Of a stretch of DNA of 64,000 nt, positions 27,415 to 36,045 are shown in pieces. Under the pieces are notes generated by a model. It had not been told where the DNA came from. It searched no databases and saw nothing but the letters and a program-made list of their open reading frames with translations. Every line of letters starts with the position of its first letter. Position 1 is the stretch's first letter. This stretch comes from Streptomyces violaceusniger Tu 4113 (GTDB taxonomy: Bacteria; Actinomycetota; Actinomycetes; Streptomycetales; Streptomycetaceae), in the NCBI RefSeq assembly GCF_000147815.2, contig NC_015957.1, forward strand, positions 4,464,001 through 4,528,000, in the 5' to 3' direction. The position numbers and the translations under genes are program-made.

Positions 27415-29196
27415 TCACTGATGCCAGGAGCGCCACAGCGCGGCGTAGGCCCCGTCCGCCGCGACGAGTTCGTCATGGCTGCCCAGCTCGGTGATCCGGC
27501 CGCTCTCGACCACGGCGATCACATCCGCGTCATGCGCGGTGTGCAGCCGGTGGGCGATCGCCACCACGGTCCTGCCCTCCAGCACCCGGCCCAGCGACCG
27601 CTCCAGATGGCGCGCCGCCCGCGGGTCCAGCAGCGAGGTGGCCTCGTCCAGCACCAGCGTATGCGGATCGGCCAGCACCAGCCGGGCCAGCGCGATCTGC
27701 TGTGCCTGTGCGGGGGTGAGCGCGAGACCGCCCGATCCGACCTCGGTTTCCAGGCCCTCGTCCAGCGCGCGGGCCCAGCCGTCGGCGTCCACCGCGCCCA
27801 GCGCCGCCCACAGCTCGGCGTCCTTGGCGACGGCGCGGGCCAGCAGCAGATTGTCACGCAGCGAGCCCACGAAGACATGGTGCTCCTGGTTGACCAGGGC
27901 CACATGCTCACGGACCCGCTCGGCGGGCATCCGCGCCAGCTCCGCCCCGCCCAGCGTCACCCGGCCGGTGCGCGGGGAATAGATCCCGGCCAGCAGCCGC
28001 CCCAGGGTGGACTTCCCCGCCCCGGACGGGCCCACCAGCGCCAGCCGCGTCCCCGGCGGCACCTTCATGGACACCTCGTGCAGCACATCGCTGCCCTCGT
28101 GGTATCCGAACCGCACCTCGTCCGCCCGCACCTCACGGCCGCCGGGGACCACCCCCTTGTCGGCGGGGCCCTCCTCGATCTCCCGCACCCCCACCAGCCG
28201 GGCCAGCGACACCTGAGCGACCTGCAGCTCGTCGTACCAGCGCAGGATGAGCCCGATCGGCTCGACCAGCATCTGCGACAGCAGTGCACCGGTGGTCAGA
28301 TCGCCGATCGACATCCAGCCCCGCATCACGCACACGCCGCCGATCATCAGCACCGAACCGGTGATCAGCGTGTAGCTCACATTGATCACCGGGAAGAGCA
28401 CCGAGCGCAGCCAGAGCGTGTAGCGCTCCCACGCCGTCCACTGCTTGATACGCAGCTCGGACTGGGCGATCCGCCGGTCGCCCAGCCGATGGGCCTCGAT
28501 GGTCCGCCCGGCGTCCACGCTCTCGGTGAGGGACGCGGACACCGCCGCGTAGCCGGCTGCCTCGGAGCGGTAGGCGCTCGGCGCGCGGCGGTAGTACCAG
28601 CGACAGCCGACCACCAGCACCGGAAGGGCCACCAGCACTGCGAGCCCCAGTGGGGGAGCGGTCAGGGTCAGCGCGCCGAGCAGCAGCCCGGTCCACACCA
28701 CGCCGATGGCCAGCTGCGGCACGGCCTCGCGCATCGCGTTCGCCAGCCGGTCGATATCGGTGGTGATCCGGGACAGCAGATCCCCGGTCCCGGCCCGCTC
28801 CAGCACCCCCGGAGGCAGACCCACCGACCGGACGAGAAAGTCCTCCCGCAGATCCGCCAGCATTTCCTCGCCCAGCACCGCCCCGCGCAGCCGCACCATC
28901 CGGACGAACACGGTCTGCACCACCAGCGCCACCGTGAACAGCGCCACGATGCGGCCGATGTGGAGGTCATCCTCGCCCTGGGAGAGGTCCTCGACCAGGC
29001 CCCCCAGCAGCTGGGGGCCGACCATGGAGGCGATCACCGCGGTCGCGTTCACGACCATCAGCACGGTGAACGCGGCCCGATGCCGCCGCAGCAGCTCACG
29101 CACATAGGCCCGCACGGTGGTGGGTGTGCCGACCGGCAGCGTCGTCGCCGACTCCGGTGCGGCCGGGTCATGGACGGGGGGTGCCACGCCGATCAT
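27415..29196 (-). CDS. ABC exporter half-transporter (active Walker A, degenerate signature)
   Basis: A 593-residue protein with an N-terminal six-helix ABC exporter membrane domain (about residues 30-330) and a nucleotide-binding domain (about 350-590). Walker A GPSGAGKST, Q-loop NQEHH, Walker B LVLDEATS with catalytic Glu, and H-loop AHRL are intact, but the LSGGQ signature is replaced by LTPAQAQQ. It is the second gene of an operon; its start overlaps the partner's stop by 4 bases. With the partner it should form a heterodimeric exporter with one working ATP site. The substrate is unknown. Confidence 0.9.
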   Translation of the reverse strand: MIGVAPPVHDPAAPESATTLPVGTPTTVRAYVRELLRRHRAAFTVLMVVNATAVIASMVGPQLLGGLVEDLSQGEDDLHIGRIVALFTVALVVQTVFVRMVRLRGAVLGEEMLADLREDFLVRSVGLPPGVLERAGTGDLLSRITTDIDRLANAMREAVPQLAIGVVWTGLLLGALTLTAPPLGLAVLVALPVLVVGCRWYYRRAPSAYRSEAAGYAAVSASLTESVDAGRTIEAHRLGDRRIAQSELRIKQWTAWERYTLWLRSVLFPVINVSYTLITGSVLMIGGVCVMRGWMSIGDLTTGALLSQMLVEPIGLILRWYDELQVAQVSLARLVGVREIEEGPADKGVVPGGREVRADEVRFGYHEGSDVLHEVSMKVPPGTRLALVGPSGAGKSTLGRLLAGIYSPRTGRVTLGGAELARMPAERVREHVALVNQEHHVFVGSLRDNLLLARAVAKDAELWAALGAVDADGWARALDEGLETEVGSGGLALTPAQAQQIALARLVLADPHTLVLDEATSLLDPRAARHLERSLGRVLEGRTVVAIAHRLHTAHDADVIAVVESGRITELGSHDELVAADGAYAALWRSWHQ

Positions 29197-31097
29197 GCCG
29201 ACTCCTCGATCTGTTCCTCGATCCGCCCGATGTCCTTCAGGCCGTGTCCGGCCGGGCCTGTGCCCCGCCCGGCCCGCCGCACGGCGGCCCCGTCCTCCGT
29301 CTCCCGGGTGACGACCGCGCGATACGCGGGATCGGTGCCCAGCAGCTCACGATGGGTGCCCACCCCCGCCGCCTCGCCGTCGGGCACGAACACCACCCGG
29401 TCGGCCCGGTCCAGCAGCAGCGGGCTGGAGGTGAGCACGATGGTCGTCCGGCCCGCCCGCAGCCCCCGCAACCCGTCGGCGATCCGCGCCTCGGTGTGCG
29501 AGTCCACCGCCGAGGTCGGCTCGTCCAGCACCAGCACCTCCGGATCGGTCACCAGCGAGCGGGCCAGTGCCAGCCGCTGCCGCTGGCCACCCGACAGCGA
29601 GCGGCCGCGCTCGGTGATCCGGGTGCGCATGGGGCCGGCGTCATCCGCCTCGGCCGCCGACGCCTGCGCCAGCGCGTCCAGCACATCTCCGCACTGGGCC
29701 GCCTCGAGCGCTTTCTCCGCCGTGACCTCGCCGGACCTCGGCACATCCAGCAGCTCGGCGAGCGCCCCCGAGAGCAGCACTGGATCCTTGTCCTGCACCA
29801 GCACCGCCGCGCGCGCCGTGGTCAGCGGCACCTTGTCCAGGGCGACGCCGCCCAGCAGCGCCGACGGCGCCCCGCCGGGGTCCCCGTCGCCCGGGCCGTC
29901 GTGGGTGGGATGTCCGCCGAGCCGGTCGGCCAGCCGCCCCGCCGCGTCCGGGTCGCCGCACACCACCGCGGTCAGCAGCCCGCTGGGCGCCAGCATCCCG
30001 CTCGCCGGGTCGTACAGATCCCCGCCGAGCGGCCCGGTGGCCTCCTGCACCTCGCCGCGCTCACCGCCGTTCACGGCGGCCGCGCCCTTGCTGTCCGGGG
30101 AGGAGCGCCGCAGCGCCAGCACCCGGGCCGCGCGCCGCGCCGAGGGCCGGGAGAAGGAGTACGCCATGGCGATCTCCTCGAAGTGCCGCAGTGGGAAGAG
30201 CAGAAAGGTCACCGCGCTGTAGACGGTGACCAGCTCGCCCACCTCGATCCGTCCGTCGCGGGCCAGCGACGCCCCGTACCAGACGACACCGATCAGCAGC
30301 AGCCCCGGCAGCGCGACCTGCACGGCCGCGATCAGCGCCCACATCCGCGCGCTGCGCACCGCCGCGATCCGCACCTCCTGCGAGGCATGCCGGTAGCGGC
30401 CCAGGAACAGCTCCTCCCCGCCGATGCCCCGCAGCACCCGCAGCCCGGCCACGGTGTCCGAGGCCAGCTCGGTCGCCCGGCCCGCCTTCTCCCGCTGTTC
30501 ATCGGCTCGGCGCGCCGCGCGCGGCAGCAGCGGCAGCACGGCCAGCGCCAGCGCGGGCACCCCGACCGCCACCACCGCTCCCAGCGCCGGCTGGTAGAGG
30601 ATCAGGGCCACGCAGACCGCGACGGTGGTGATCGCGGCAGCCGTGAAGCGGGAGAGGGCCTCCACAAACCAGCCGATCTTCTCGACATCGCCCGTGGAGA
30701 CGGCGACGACCTCACCGGCCGCCACCTTCCGGGTGAGGGCGGAGCCCAGCTCCACCGCCTTGCGGGCCAGCAACTGCTGCACCCGTGCCGCCGCCGTGAT
30801 CCAGTTGGTGACCGCCGCGCGGTGCAGCATGGCGTCCCCCAGCGCGGTGAGCACGGTGAGCCCCACCATCAGCGCTCCGGCCATCGCCAGCCGGGAGCCG
30901 GAGCGGTCCACGACCGCCTGCACACCGAAGCCGATGGCGATGGGGAAGGACACCAGCGCGGCCATGTGCACCAGACCCCACAGGGCCGCCTTGACCTGCC
31001 CGCCCAACTGATTCCTGCCCAGCCAGAAGAGAAACCGCGGACCTGACCGTACGTCGGGTCGGCCGGGGTCGGGATACGGAAGATCGCGAATGTGCAT
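29193..31097 (-). CDS. ABC exporter half-transporter (degenerate Walker A, intact signature)
   Basis: A 634-residue partner of the next gene, with an exporter-type membrane domain (about residues 30-320) and a modified nucleotide-binding domain. Where Walker A should be, the sequence reads VVCGDPDAAGRLAD with no GKS/T; the H-loop histidine is also replaced (LTSSPL). The signature LSGGQRQR and Walker B VLVLDEPTS are intact. The domain therefore cannot bind ATP normally at its own P-loop but can supply the signature to the partner's site. The ATG start (MHIRDLPYPD) was chosen over a longer frame whose first 114 residues overlap the divergent lipoprotein gene. Confidence 0.88.
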   Translation of the reverse strand: MHIRDLPYPDPGRPDVRSGPRFLFWLGRNQLGGQVKAALWGLVHMAALVSFPIAIGFGVQAVVDRSGSRLAMAGALMVGLTVLTALGDAMLHRAAVTNWITAAARVQQLLARKAVELGSALTRKVAAGEVVAVSTGDVEKIGWFVEALSRFTAAAITTVAVCVALILYQPALGAVVAVGVPALALAVLPLLPRAARRADEQREKAGRATELASDTVAGLRVLRGIGGEELFLGRYRHASQEVRIAAVRSARMWALIAAVQVALPGLLLIGVVWYGASLARDGRIEVGELVTVYSAVTFLLFPLRHFEEIAMAYSFSRPSARRAARVLALRRSSPDSKGAAAVNGGERGEVQEATGPLGGDLYDPASGMLAPSGLLTAVVCGDPDAAGRLADRLGGHPTHDGPGDGDPGGAPSALLGGVALDKVPLTTARAAVLVQDKDPVLLSGALAELLDVPRSGEVTAEKALEAAQCGDVLDALAQASAAEADDAGPMRTRITERGRSLSGGQRQRLALARSLVTDPEVLVLDEPTSAVDSHTEARIADGLRGLRAGRTTIVLTSSPLLLDRADRVVFVPDGEAAGVGTHRELLGTDPAYRAVVTRETEDGAAVRRAGRGTGPAGHGLKDIGRIEEQIEESA

Positions 31098-31251
31098 GAC
31101 GTCCCAAGGTCGGGCGGGCTGAGGAGGGCTGGTAGGAGAGGTGAAAGGCTGACGTTCCCACGGTGCGGAATTCAACTGGTTTTCCCGGGAGCGGCCGGAA
31201 CACGCCAATCCCGCATACGGCACTGTCCTACGCAGGTGGGACCATGGGGAC

Positions 31252-31992
31252 ATGCGAATCTCCGGCACGATGTCCATGCGCGCGGCGGCCGCGGCCGCCG
31301 CGGCCCTTGTCCTTCTCACTGCCTGCGGCGACGGCGGCGGGGACAGCGGCGGTGACAAGGGCGGAAGCTCGGGCAAACAGGCGCTGCGCAGCGGGGCGCC
31401 CGCGCCGGATCCCACGCGTATCCCGGATGTGGGGGACACGCTCCAGTCCCGGATCCCGGACCAGTCCCGTCAGGTCGTGGCGGTCTACGGCAAAGGGGTG
31501 AACTCCGCGGACGCCACCGTGGTCCTCTATACCAAGCAGGGCAAGGCATGGGAGCGGACACACAGTTGGACGGCGCACAACGGCAAGGGCGGCTGGACGA
31601 CGAGCCATCACGAGGGCGACAAGCGCAGCCCGGTCGGCGTCTACACGCTCAGCGACGCGGGCGGGGTGCTGCCCGACCCCGGCGCCCGGCTGCCGTACAC
31701 CGCCTCCGGCTCCTTCGCGGCGCCCCACTACTGGCCCAAGTCCCACTGGACGGACTTCAACTACGTCATCGCCATTGACTACAACCGGGTCAAGGGCGCC
31801 TCGCCGCTCGACCAGACCCGGCCCGAAGGGCAGAGCAAGGGCGGCAGCATCTGGCTGCACATGGATCACGGCAGCGGCACCTCGGCCTGTGTCAGCCTCT
31901 CCAAGTCCGGTATGGAGTATCTGCTGAAGAACCTCGACCCCAAGCTGCACCCGGTGGTGGTCATGGGGGACAAGGCGCATCTGGCCGCCTGA
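31252..31992 (+). CDS. L,D-transpeptidase-like (YkuD-type) lipoprotein
   Basis: A 246-residue lipoprotein. The signal peptide ends in the lipobox LTAC with the lipidated Cys at 25, followed by a Gly/Ser/Asp-rich linker. The catalytic domain shows the YkuD-type late motif WLHMDHGSGTSACVSLS, with His and the nucleophile Cys; the usual SHGC reads TSAC. Such enzymes cross-link or trim cell-wall peptides outside the membrane. It is divergent from the ABC exporter operon and separated by about 150 bases. Confidence 0.78.
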   Translation: MRISGTMSMRAAAAAAAALVLLTACGDGGGDSGGDKGGSSGKQALRSGAPAPDPTRIPDVGDTLQSRIPDQSRQVVAVYGKGVNSADATVVLYTKQGKAWERTHSWTAHNGKGGWTTSHHEGDKRSPVGVYTLSDAGGVLPDPGARLPYTASGSFAAPHYWPKSHWTDFNYVIAIDYNRVKGASPLDQTRPEGQSKGGSIWLHMDHGSGTSACVSLSKSGMEYLLKNLDPKLHPVVVMGDKAHLAA

Positions 31993-32229
31993 GCGCGGCG
32001 CCGGCCGTGTCCGGGCGTCCTTCGTGCGGCTCGCGCCGCCCGCGGTCTTCGGCGCCATGGCCCGGCTCGTCGGGGGGTACGGCTTGAAGGCCGGGTGGGC
32101 GCAGGGGAAGTTGGTCGCGCTGTGATACGGCTTCGCGCCGCTCTTCCCTCGCGTCCAGCTGCGCTTTCACCGCGGTCAGCCGCTCTTTCGCCGCGTCCGG
32201 ATGCCCGTCACATGCCCGTCACCGCGACC

Positions 32230-32670
32230 TCAGCAGCGGTGGTCCGGGGTGGCGGAGAGGGTGTCCAGCAGCTCGCCCAGCGCGTCGCGCTGCTGATCGC
32301 TGAGCGGTGCCAGGATGTCCTCCGCGGCGGCTCGGCGCGCCTCGCGCAGTGCGCGCAGCGTCGCCCGCCCGGCGTCGGTGAGCTTGATGCGCACCACCCG
32401 GCGGTTGGACGGATCCGGTACGCGGCGCACCGAGCCATGCGCCTCCAGGGCGTCCACCAGCGTCGTCACGGCGCGCGGGACCACCTCGAGGCGCTGCGCC
32501 AGGTCCGCCATCCGCGGCGGCTGGTCGCTGTGGGACACGGTGCGCAGCAGGCGGGACTGGGCGGGGGTGATGCCCAGTGGCTCCATATGGCGCTTCTGGG
32601 CGCGATGCAGTCTGCGGGTCAGGCGCAGCAACTGCTCCGCGAGGAGGCCGGATGTCTCGGGGGTGGGCAT
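32230..32670 (-). CDS. MarR family transcriptional regulator
   Basis: A 146-residue winged-helix regulator: helices GITPAQSRLLRTVSHSDQPPRMADLAQRLEVVPRAVTTLVDALEAHG form the DNA-binding core (about residues 33-80) and DPSNRRVVRIKLTDAGR forms the wing. MarR proteins repress neighbouring efflux genes until a ligand binds. The gene is divergent from an ABC exporter, and a 7-base-arm palindrome lies between the two, so local control of that exporter is likely. Confidence 0.92.
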   Translation of the reverse strand: MPTPETSGLLAEQLLRLTRRLHRAQKRHMEPLGITPAQSRLLRTVSHSDQPPRMADLAQRLEVVPRAVTTLVDALEAHGSVRRVPDPSNRRVVRIKLTDAGRATLRALREARRAAAEDILAPLSDQQRDALGELLDTLSATPDHRC

Positions 32671-32694
32671 GATCGCAGTTTATCAGGACCCCGT

Positions 32695-32719
32695 TCATTG
32701 TGAGTATAGGTAACAATGA
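32695..32719. promoter_or_regulatory. Candidate MarR operator
   Basis: Perfect inverted arms TCATTGT (32695-32701) and ACAATGA (32713-32719) with an 11-base spacer, 24 bases from the MarR start and within the AT-rich divergent region. The size fits MarR operators. Confidence 0.6.
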
Positions 32720-32805
32720 GCTATGCTCTCAAAGTCCGCGCCGCCGCGATCACGGCTCGACCATGCCGTCACTCGCGGCGGCCTCCCTGACTCCAGAAGG
32801 AGCCC

Positions 32806-34659
32806 ATGCACCCCGACACACCACCGTCATGGATCCCGTCCGCCCAGGAGCCCGAGCGGCCCGCCCAAGTGCGGCGCATCCTCCGGCTTTTCCGTCCCTA
32901 CCGCGGCCGCCTCACCGTGGTCGGCCTGCTGGTCGCCGCCTCCGCGCTGGTCTCGGTCGCCACCCCGTTCCTGCTCCGGGAAATCCTCGACACCGCCATC
33001 CCCGACGGCCGCACCGGACTGCTCACCCTGCTCGCCCTCGGCATGATCGCCACGGCCGTCGTCAACAGCGTCTTCGGCGTTCTGCAGACCCTGATCTCCA
33101 CCACCGTCGGCCAGCGCGTCATGCACGATCTGCGCACCGCCGTCTACGACCGGCTGCAGCGCATGCCGCTCGCCTTCTTCACCCGCACCCGCACCGGCGA
33201 GGTGCAGTCCCGTATCGCCAATGACATCGGCGGTATGCAGGCCACCGTCACCTCCACCGCGACCTCGCTGGTCTCCAATCTCACCAGCGTGGTCGCCACC
33301 GTCGTCGCGATGCTCGCGCTCGACTGGCGGCTGACCATCGTCTCGCTGCTCCTGCTGCCGGTGTTCGTCTGGATCAGCCGCCGTGTCGGCGCGGAGCGCA
33401 AGAAGATCACCTCGCAGCGCCAGAAGCAGATGGCGACCATGTCCGCGATGGTCACCGAGTCGCTGTCGGTGAGCGGAATCCTGCTCGGCCGCAGCATGGG
33501 CCGGTCCGAGTCGCTCACCCAGCAGTTCGCCGAGCAATCCGAGCGTCTCGTGGGCCTGGAAGTGCGCTCCAACATGGCAGGCCGCTGGCGGATGTCCACC
33601 ATCGGCATCGTCATGGCCGCCATGCCCGCGCTGATCTACTGGGCCGCGGGAATCGCCCTCCAGGCCGGTGGCCCGACCGTCTCGATCGGCACGCTCGTCG
33701 CCTTTGTCTCGCTCCAGCAGGGGCTGCTCCGGCCCACGGTGAGCCTGCTGTCCACCGGTGTGCAGGTGCAGACCTCCCTCGCCCTCTTCGCCCGCATCTT
33801 CGAGTACCTCGACCTGCCGATCGACATCACCGAGCCGGCCGACCCGGTGCGGCTGGAGAAGGTGCGCGGCGAAGTCCGCTTCGACGGTGTCGACTTCGAC
33901 TACGACGGCACGGCCCCCGGCGCGTCGAAGAGCACCCTGTCAAAGGGCGGCGCGTCGAAGGGCACCCTGCGCGGCATCGATCTGACCGTCCCCGCGGGCG
34001 GCAGCCTGGCCGTCGTCGGGCCGACCGGTTCCGGCAAGACGACCCTCAGCTATCTGGTGCCCCGGCTCTACGACGTGACCGGCGGCCGGGTGCTGGTCGA
34101 CGGCGTGGATGTCCGCGACCTCGACTTCGACACCCTCGCCCGGGCCATCGGCGTCGTCTCCCAGGAGACCTATCTCTTCCACGCCTCCGTCGCCGAGAAC
34201 CTGCGCTTCGCCAAGCCCGACGCGACCGATGAGGAGATCGTGGCGGCGGCCGAGGCCGCCCAGATCCACGACCACATCGCCTCCCTCCCGGACGGCTATG
34301 ACACCCTGGTGGGAGAGCGCGGCTATCGCTTCTCCGGCGGGGAGAAGCAGCGTCTGGCCATAGCCCGCACCATTCTGCGCGACCCGCCCGTCCTCATCCT
34401 CGACGAGGCCACCAGCGCCCTGGACACCCGCACCGAGCAGGCCGTTCAGCAGGCCATCGACGCCCTCTCGGCCGGTCGCACCACGATCACCATCGCCCAC
34501 CGGCTCTCCACCGTGCGCGACGCCGACCAGATCGTCGTCCTCGACGGCGGCCGAATCGCCGAGCGGGGCACTCACGAGGAGCTGCTGGCCAGGGACGGTC
34601 GCTACGCCGCACTGGTACGGCGCGACACCCACCTCGCGCCAGTGGTCCCTGCCGTCTAG
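32806..34659 (+). CDS. ABC multidrug exporter (homodimeric type)
   Basis: A 617-residue half-transporter with six membrane helices (about residues 35-330) and an intact ATPase domain: Walker A GPTGSGKTT, Q-loop SQETYLF, signature FSGGEKQR, Walker B LILDEATS and H-loop AHRLST. All motifs are complete, so it can work as a homodimer. An in-frame 30-base duplication just before the ATPase core (residues about 372-391, GASKSTLSKG then GASKGTL) lengthens the linker. The ATG follows AGAAGGAG. Export of a toxic compound under MarR control is the likely role. Confidence 0.92.
   Translation: MHPDTPPSWIPSAQEPERPAQVRRILRLFRPYRGRLTVVGLLVAASALVSVATPFLLREILDTAIPDGRTGLLTLLALGMIATAVVNSVFGVLQTLISTTVGQRVMHDLRTAVYDRLQRMPLAFFTRTRTGEVQSRIANDIGGMQATVTSTATSLVSNLTSVVATVVAMLALDWRLTIVSLLLLPVFVWISRRVGAERKKITSQRQKQMATMSAMVTESLSVSGILLGRSMGRSESLTQQFAEQSERLVGLEVRSNMAGRWRMSTIGIVMAAMPALIYWAAGIALQAGGPTVSIGTLVAFVSLQQGLLRPTVSLLSTGVQVQTSLALFARIFEYLDLPIDITEPADPVRLEKVRGEVRFDGVDFDYDGTAPGASKSTLSKGGASKGTLRGIDLTVPAGGSLAVVGPTGSGKTTLSYLVPRLYDVTGGRVLVDGVDVRDLDFDTLARAIGVVSQETYLFHASVAENLRFAKPDATDEEIVAAAEAAQIHDHIASLPDGYDTLVGERGYRFSGGEKQRLAIARTILRDPPVLILDEATSALDTRTEQAVQQAIDALSAGRTTITIAHRLSTVRDADQIVVLDGGRIAERGTHEELLARDGRYAALVRRDTHLAPVVPAV
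33919..33978 (+). repeat. In-frame 30-base tandem duplication in ABC exporter gene
   Basis: GGCGCGTCGAAG recurs at 33919 and 33949, and the following GCACCCTG recurs with the same 30-base period. The second unit has diverged at its end into the conserved sequence LRGIDL. It adds ten residues to the ATPase-domain entrance. Confidence 0.7.
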
Positions 34660-34681
34660 TCCGTCCAGTCCGCTGGTCCGC

Positions 34682-34710
34682 GCACCGCGCCCGTTACGCG
34701 GGCACGGTGC
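34682..34710. terminator. Convergent hairpin terminator
   Basis: A 12-base stem with one mismatch (GCACCGCGCCCG with CGGGCACGGTGC) and loop TTACG. The loop contains the TAA stop codon of the minus-strand SARP gene, and the hairpin lies 22 bases past the exporter gene. Confidence 0.6.
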
Positions 34711-35515
34711 CCGCCGGGGCCGATGTGTCGGTGTCCTGTGCCGGGACGTCGCTCACCGGGCGGGAGACGATCCGGCGCGCCGGGGGCTCTGGGGTGGCAC
34801 CACCCCCAGGTGGCACCAGGTTCCTCAGCGTCGGGGAGGGCTCCAGGCCCAGCTCGTCGAGCAGGACGCGGCGGCATTGCTCGTACTGCCGCAGTGCCGC
34901 ACCTCGGTTGCCGGCCGCGAGATGCGCGTTCATGAGCACGCGATGAGCGCTTTCCCGCAGGGGCTCCGCGCGCACGGCGGCGAGCCCGGCGGCGACGGCC
35001 TCGCCATGGCGGCCCGCCGCCGTCAGCCGTTCGGTCATCGCCTCCAGGGCGTACAGCCGCAGTTCGTGGTACTGCTCATGCTCGACCAGCACCCACTCGT
35101 TCTCCGACCACTCGGGTAAGAGGTCGGCCGAGAGATCCTCCCGCATCTGCGTGGTGAGGATGTCGTCGCACGGGCGTGACATGTCGAGCAGCCGGTGTGC
35201 GCGCGTCGCCGCCGCGTGGATGTCCACGGTGATGTGCTTGCAGATCGCCAATTCCTGTGCGGACGCGTCGATGACCTGATGGCCCGTACGCGTGGCGCGC
35301 CATAACGACGAGCGGAGGTTGGCGTTGGCACGGGACGCCGTGACGTCCGGCCACAGCGTGCCGGCCACGTAGGTACGGCTCCGTGGCATGTTCTGCAGGG
35401 CGAGGAACGCGAGAAGGCGCTGGGCGCTGGAGGATATCGGAACGCGTTTGTGATCGACCGACAACGCGAAACTCTTGAGCAGTCTCAACGTCATGACATG
35501 GCCTTCTGCGCTCAT
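34694..35515 (-). CDS. SARP-type (BTAD) transcriptional regulator
   Basis: A 273-residue activator of the AfsR/SARP group. Residues about 8-100 form the OmpR-like winged helix (LRLLKSFALSVDHKRVPISSSAQRL to NANLRSSLWR), and about 105-250 form the bacterial transcriptional activation domain with helical repeats (ESAHRVLMNAHLAAGNRGAALRQYEQCRRVLLDELGLEPSPTL). SARP proteins bind direct repeats and activate adjacent clusters. It is the first gene left of the injection-system operon and divergent from it, so control of that operon is plausible but inferred. The first ATG is used because it follows GGGGGG. Confidence 0.88.
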   Translation of the reverse strand: MSAEGHVMTLRLLKSFALSVDHKRVPISSSAQRLLAFLALQNMPRSRTYVAGTLWPDVTASRANANLRSSLWRATRTGHQVIDASAQELAICKHITVDIHAAATRAHRLLDMSRPCDDILTTQMREDLSADLLPEWSENEWVLVEHEQYHELRLYALEAMTERLTAAGRHGEAVAAGLAAVRAEPLRESAHRVLMNAHLAAGNRGAALRQYEQCRRVLLDELGLEPSPTLRNLVPPGGGATPEPPARRIVSRPVSDVPAQDTDTSAPAGTVPA

Positions 35516-35669
35516 CGGCCCCCCGGGGCGATATTGGCTTCAGCGACCCATCCCATGCGTCCCATCGGGATGCCCTAAAGCCATGTTACGAGCAGATCAT
35601 GATCGTGTGTCCGGCCTTCCCGCTAAAGGACGCTATATGGCCAGGCATCACCGGGACGTCGCGGCAACG

Positions 35670-35867
35670 TCACCTGTCGGGCTCGATGAACTGATCGAGC
35701 CAGGCGCGCACGGCGGTGAGTGCGTCGTCGACCGCGCTCACCGCGGTGGGGGGCGCCTGGTGCCGGTCCTCCGTCCGCACGATGCGAGCACGGAATCCGT
35801 CCGGCCTGCCGCCTTCCACCCAGACCCGGAGGATCAGGACACCGGTCCGTTCTGAGGGGATTTCCAT
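35670..35867 (-). CDS. Small conserved-looking protein, 65 aa, unknown function
   Basis: A 65-residue protein beginning MEIPSERTGVLILRVWVEGG and ending with the amphipathic helix AVRAWLDQFIEPDR. The pattern of two beta strands, a polar loop and a helix looks like a compact folded unit. I recall similar short proteins beside actinobacterial regulatory and injection-system genes but cannot name a family. No strong ribosome site is seen before the ATG. It lies between the SARP gene and the injection operon. Confidence 0.6.
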   Translation of the reverse strand: MEIPSERTGVLILRVWVEGGRPDGFRARIVRTEDRHQAPPTAVSAVDDALTAVRAWLDQFIEPDR

Positions 35868-36045
35868 GAAAAGAAGATATGCCTCCCCGTGTCACCTCGG
35901 CGTTGTCGGTGTGTGTCTGGATTCGTCATCGTCGGCAGCGAAAACGGACCGGTGACGCTCGTGTGATGAGCGCATCGCGGTCCGGCCACGCCGGGACCGG
36001 CATTCTCTCGAAGCACGCTTTCGAGCGCGGAGAGGGGGGATTCGC
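35868..36045. promoter_or_regulatory. Upstream region of the contractile injection system operon
   Basis: The only sizeable gap before the 24-kb operon, so it should contain the main promoter. It has a GC-rich hairpin-like segment (35978-36000) and an inverted repeat CTCGAA-7-TTCGAG (36007-36025) that ends just before the ribosome site GAGAGGGGGG. The repeat could be an operator or affect translation of the first gene. Confidence 0.5.

Noticed and set aside
23545-30222. A 2225-codon open frame on the plus strand
   Set aside because: It runs antisense to TesB, the RNA helicase and the ABC exporter, all with clear motifs, and across the plus-strand hydrolase in another frame. Long antisense frames arise from high third-position GC; its translation is Arg/Ser/Pro-rich noise.
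32057-32125. Short plus-strand frame after the transpeptidase gene
   Set aside because: A short stretch of 22 residues (MARLVGGYGLKAG...) could be a gene remnant, but it is too short to assign.
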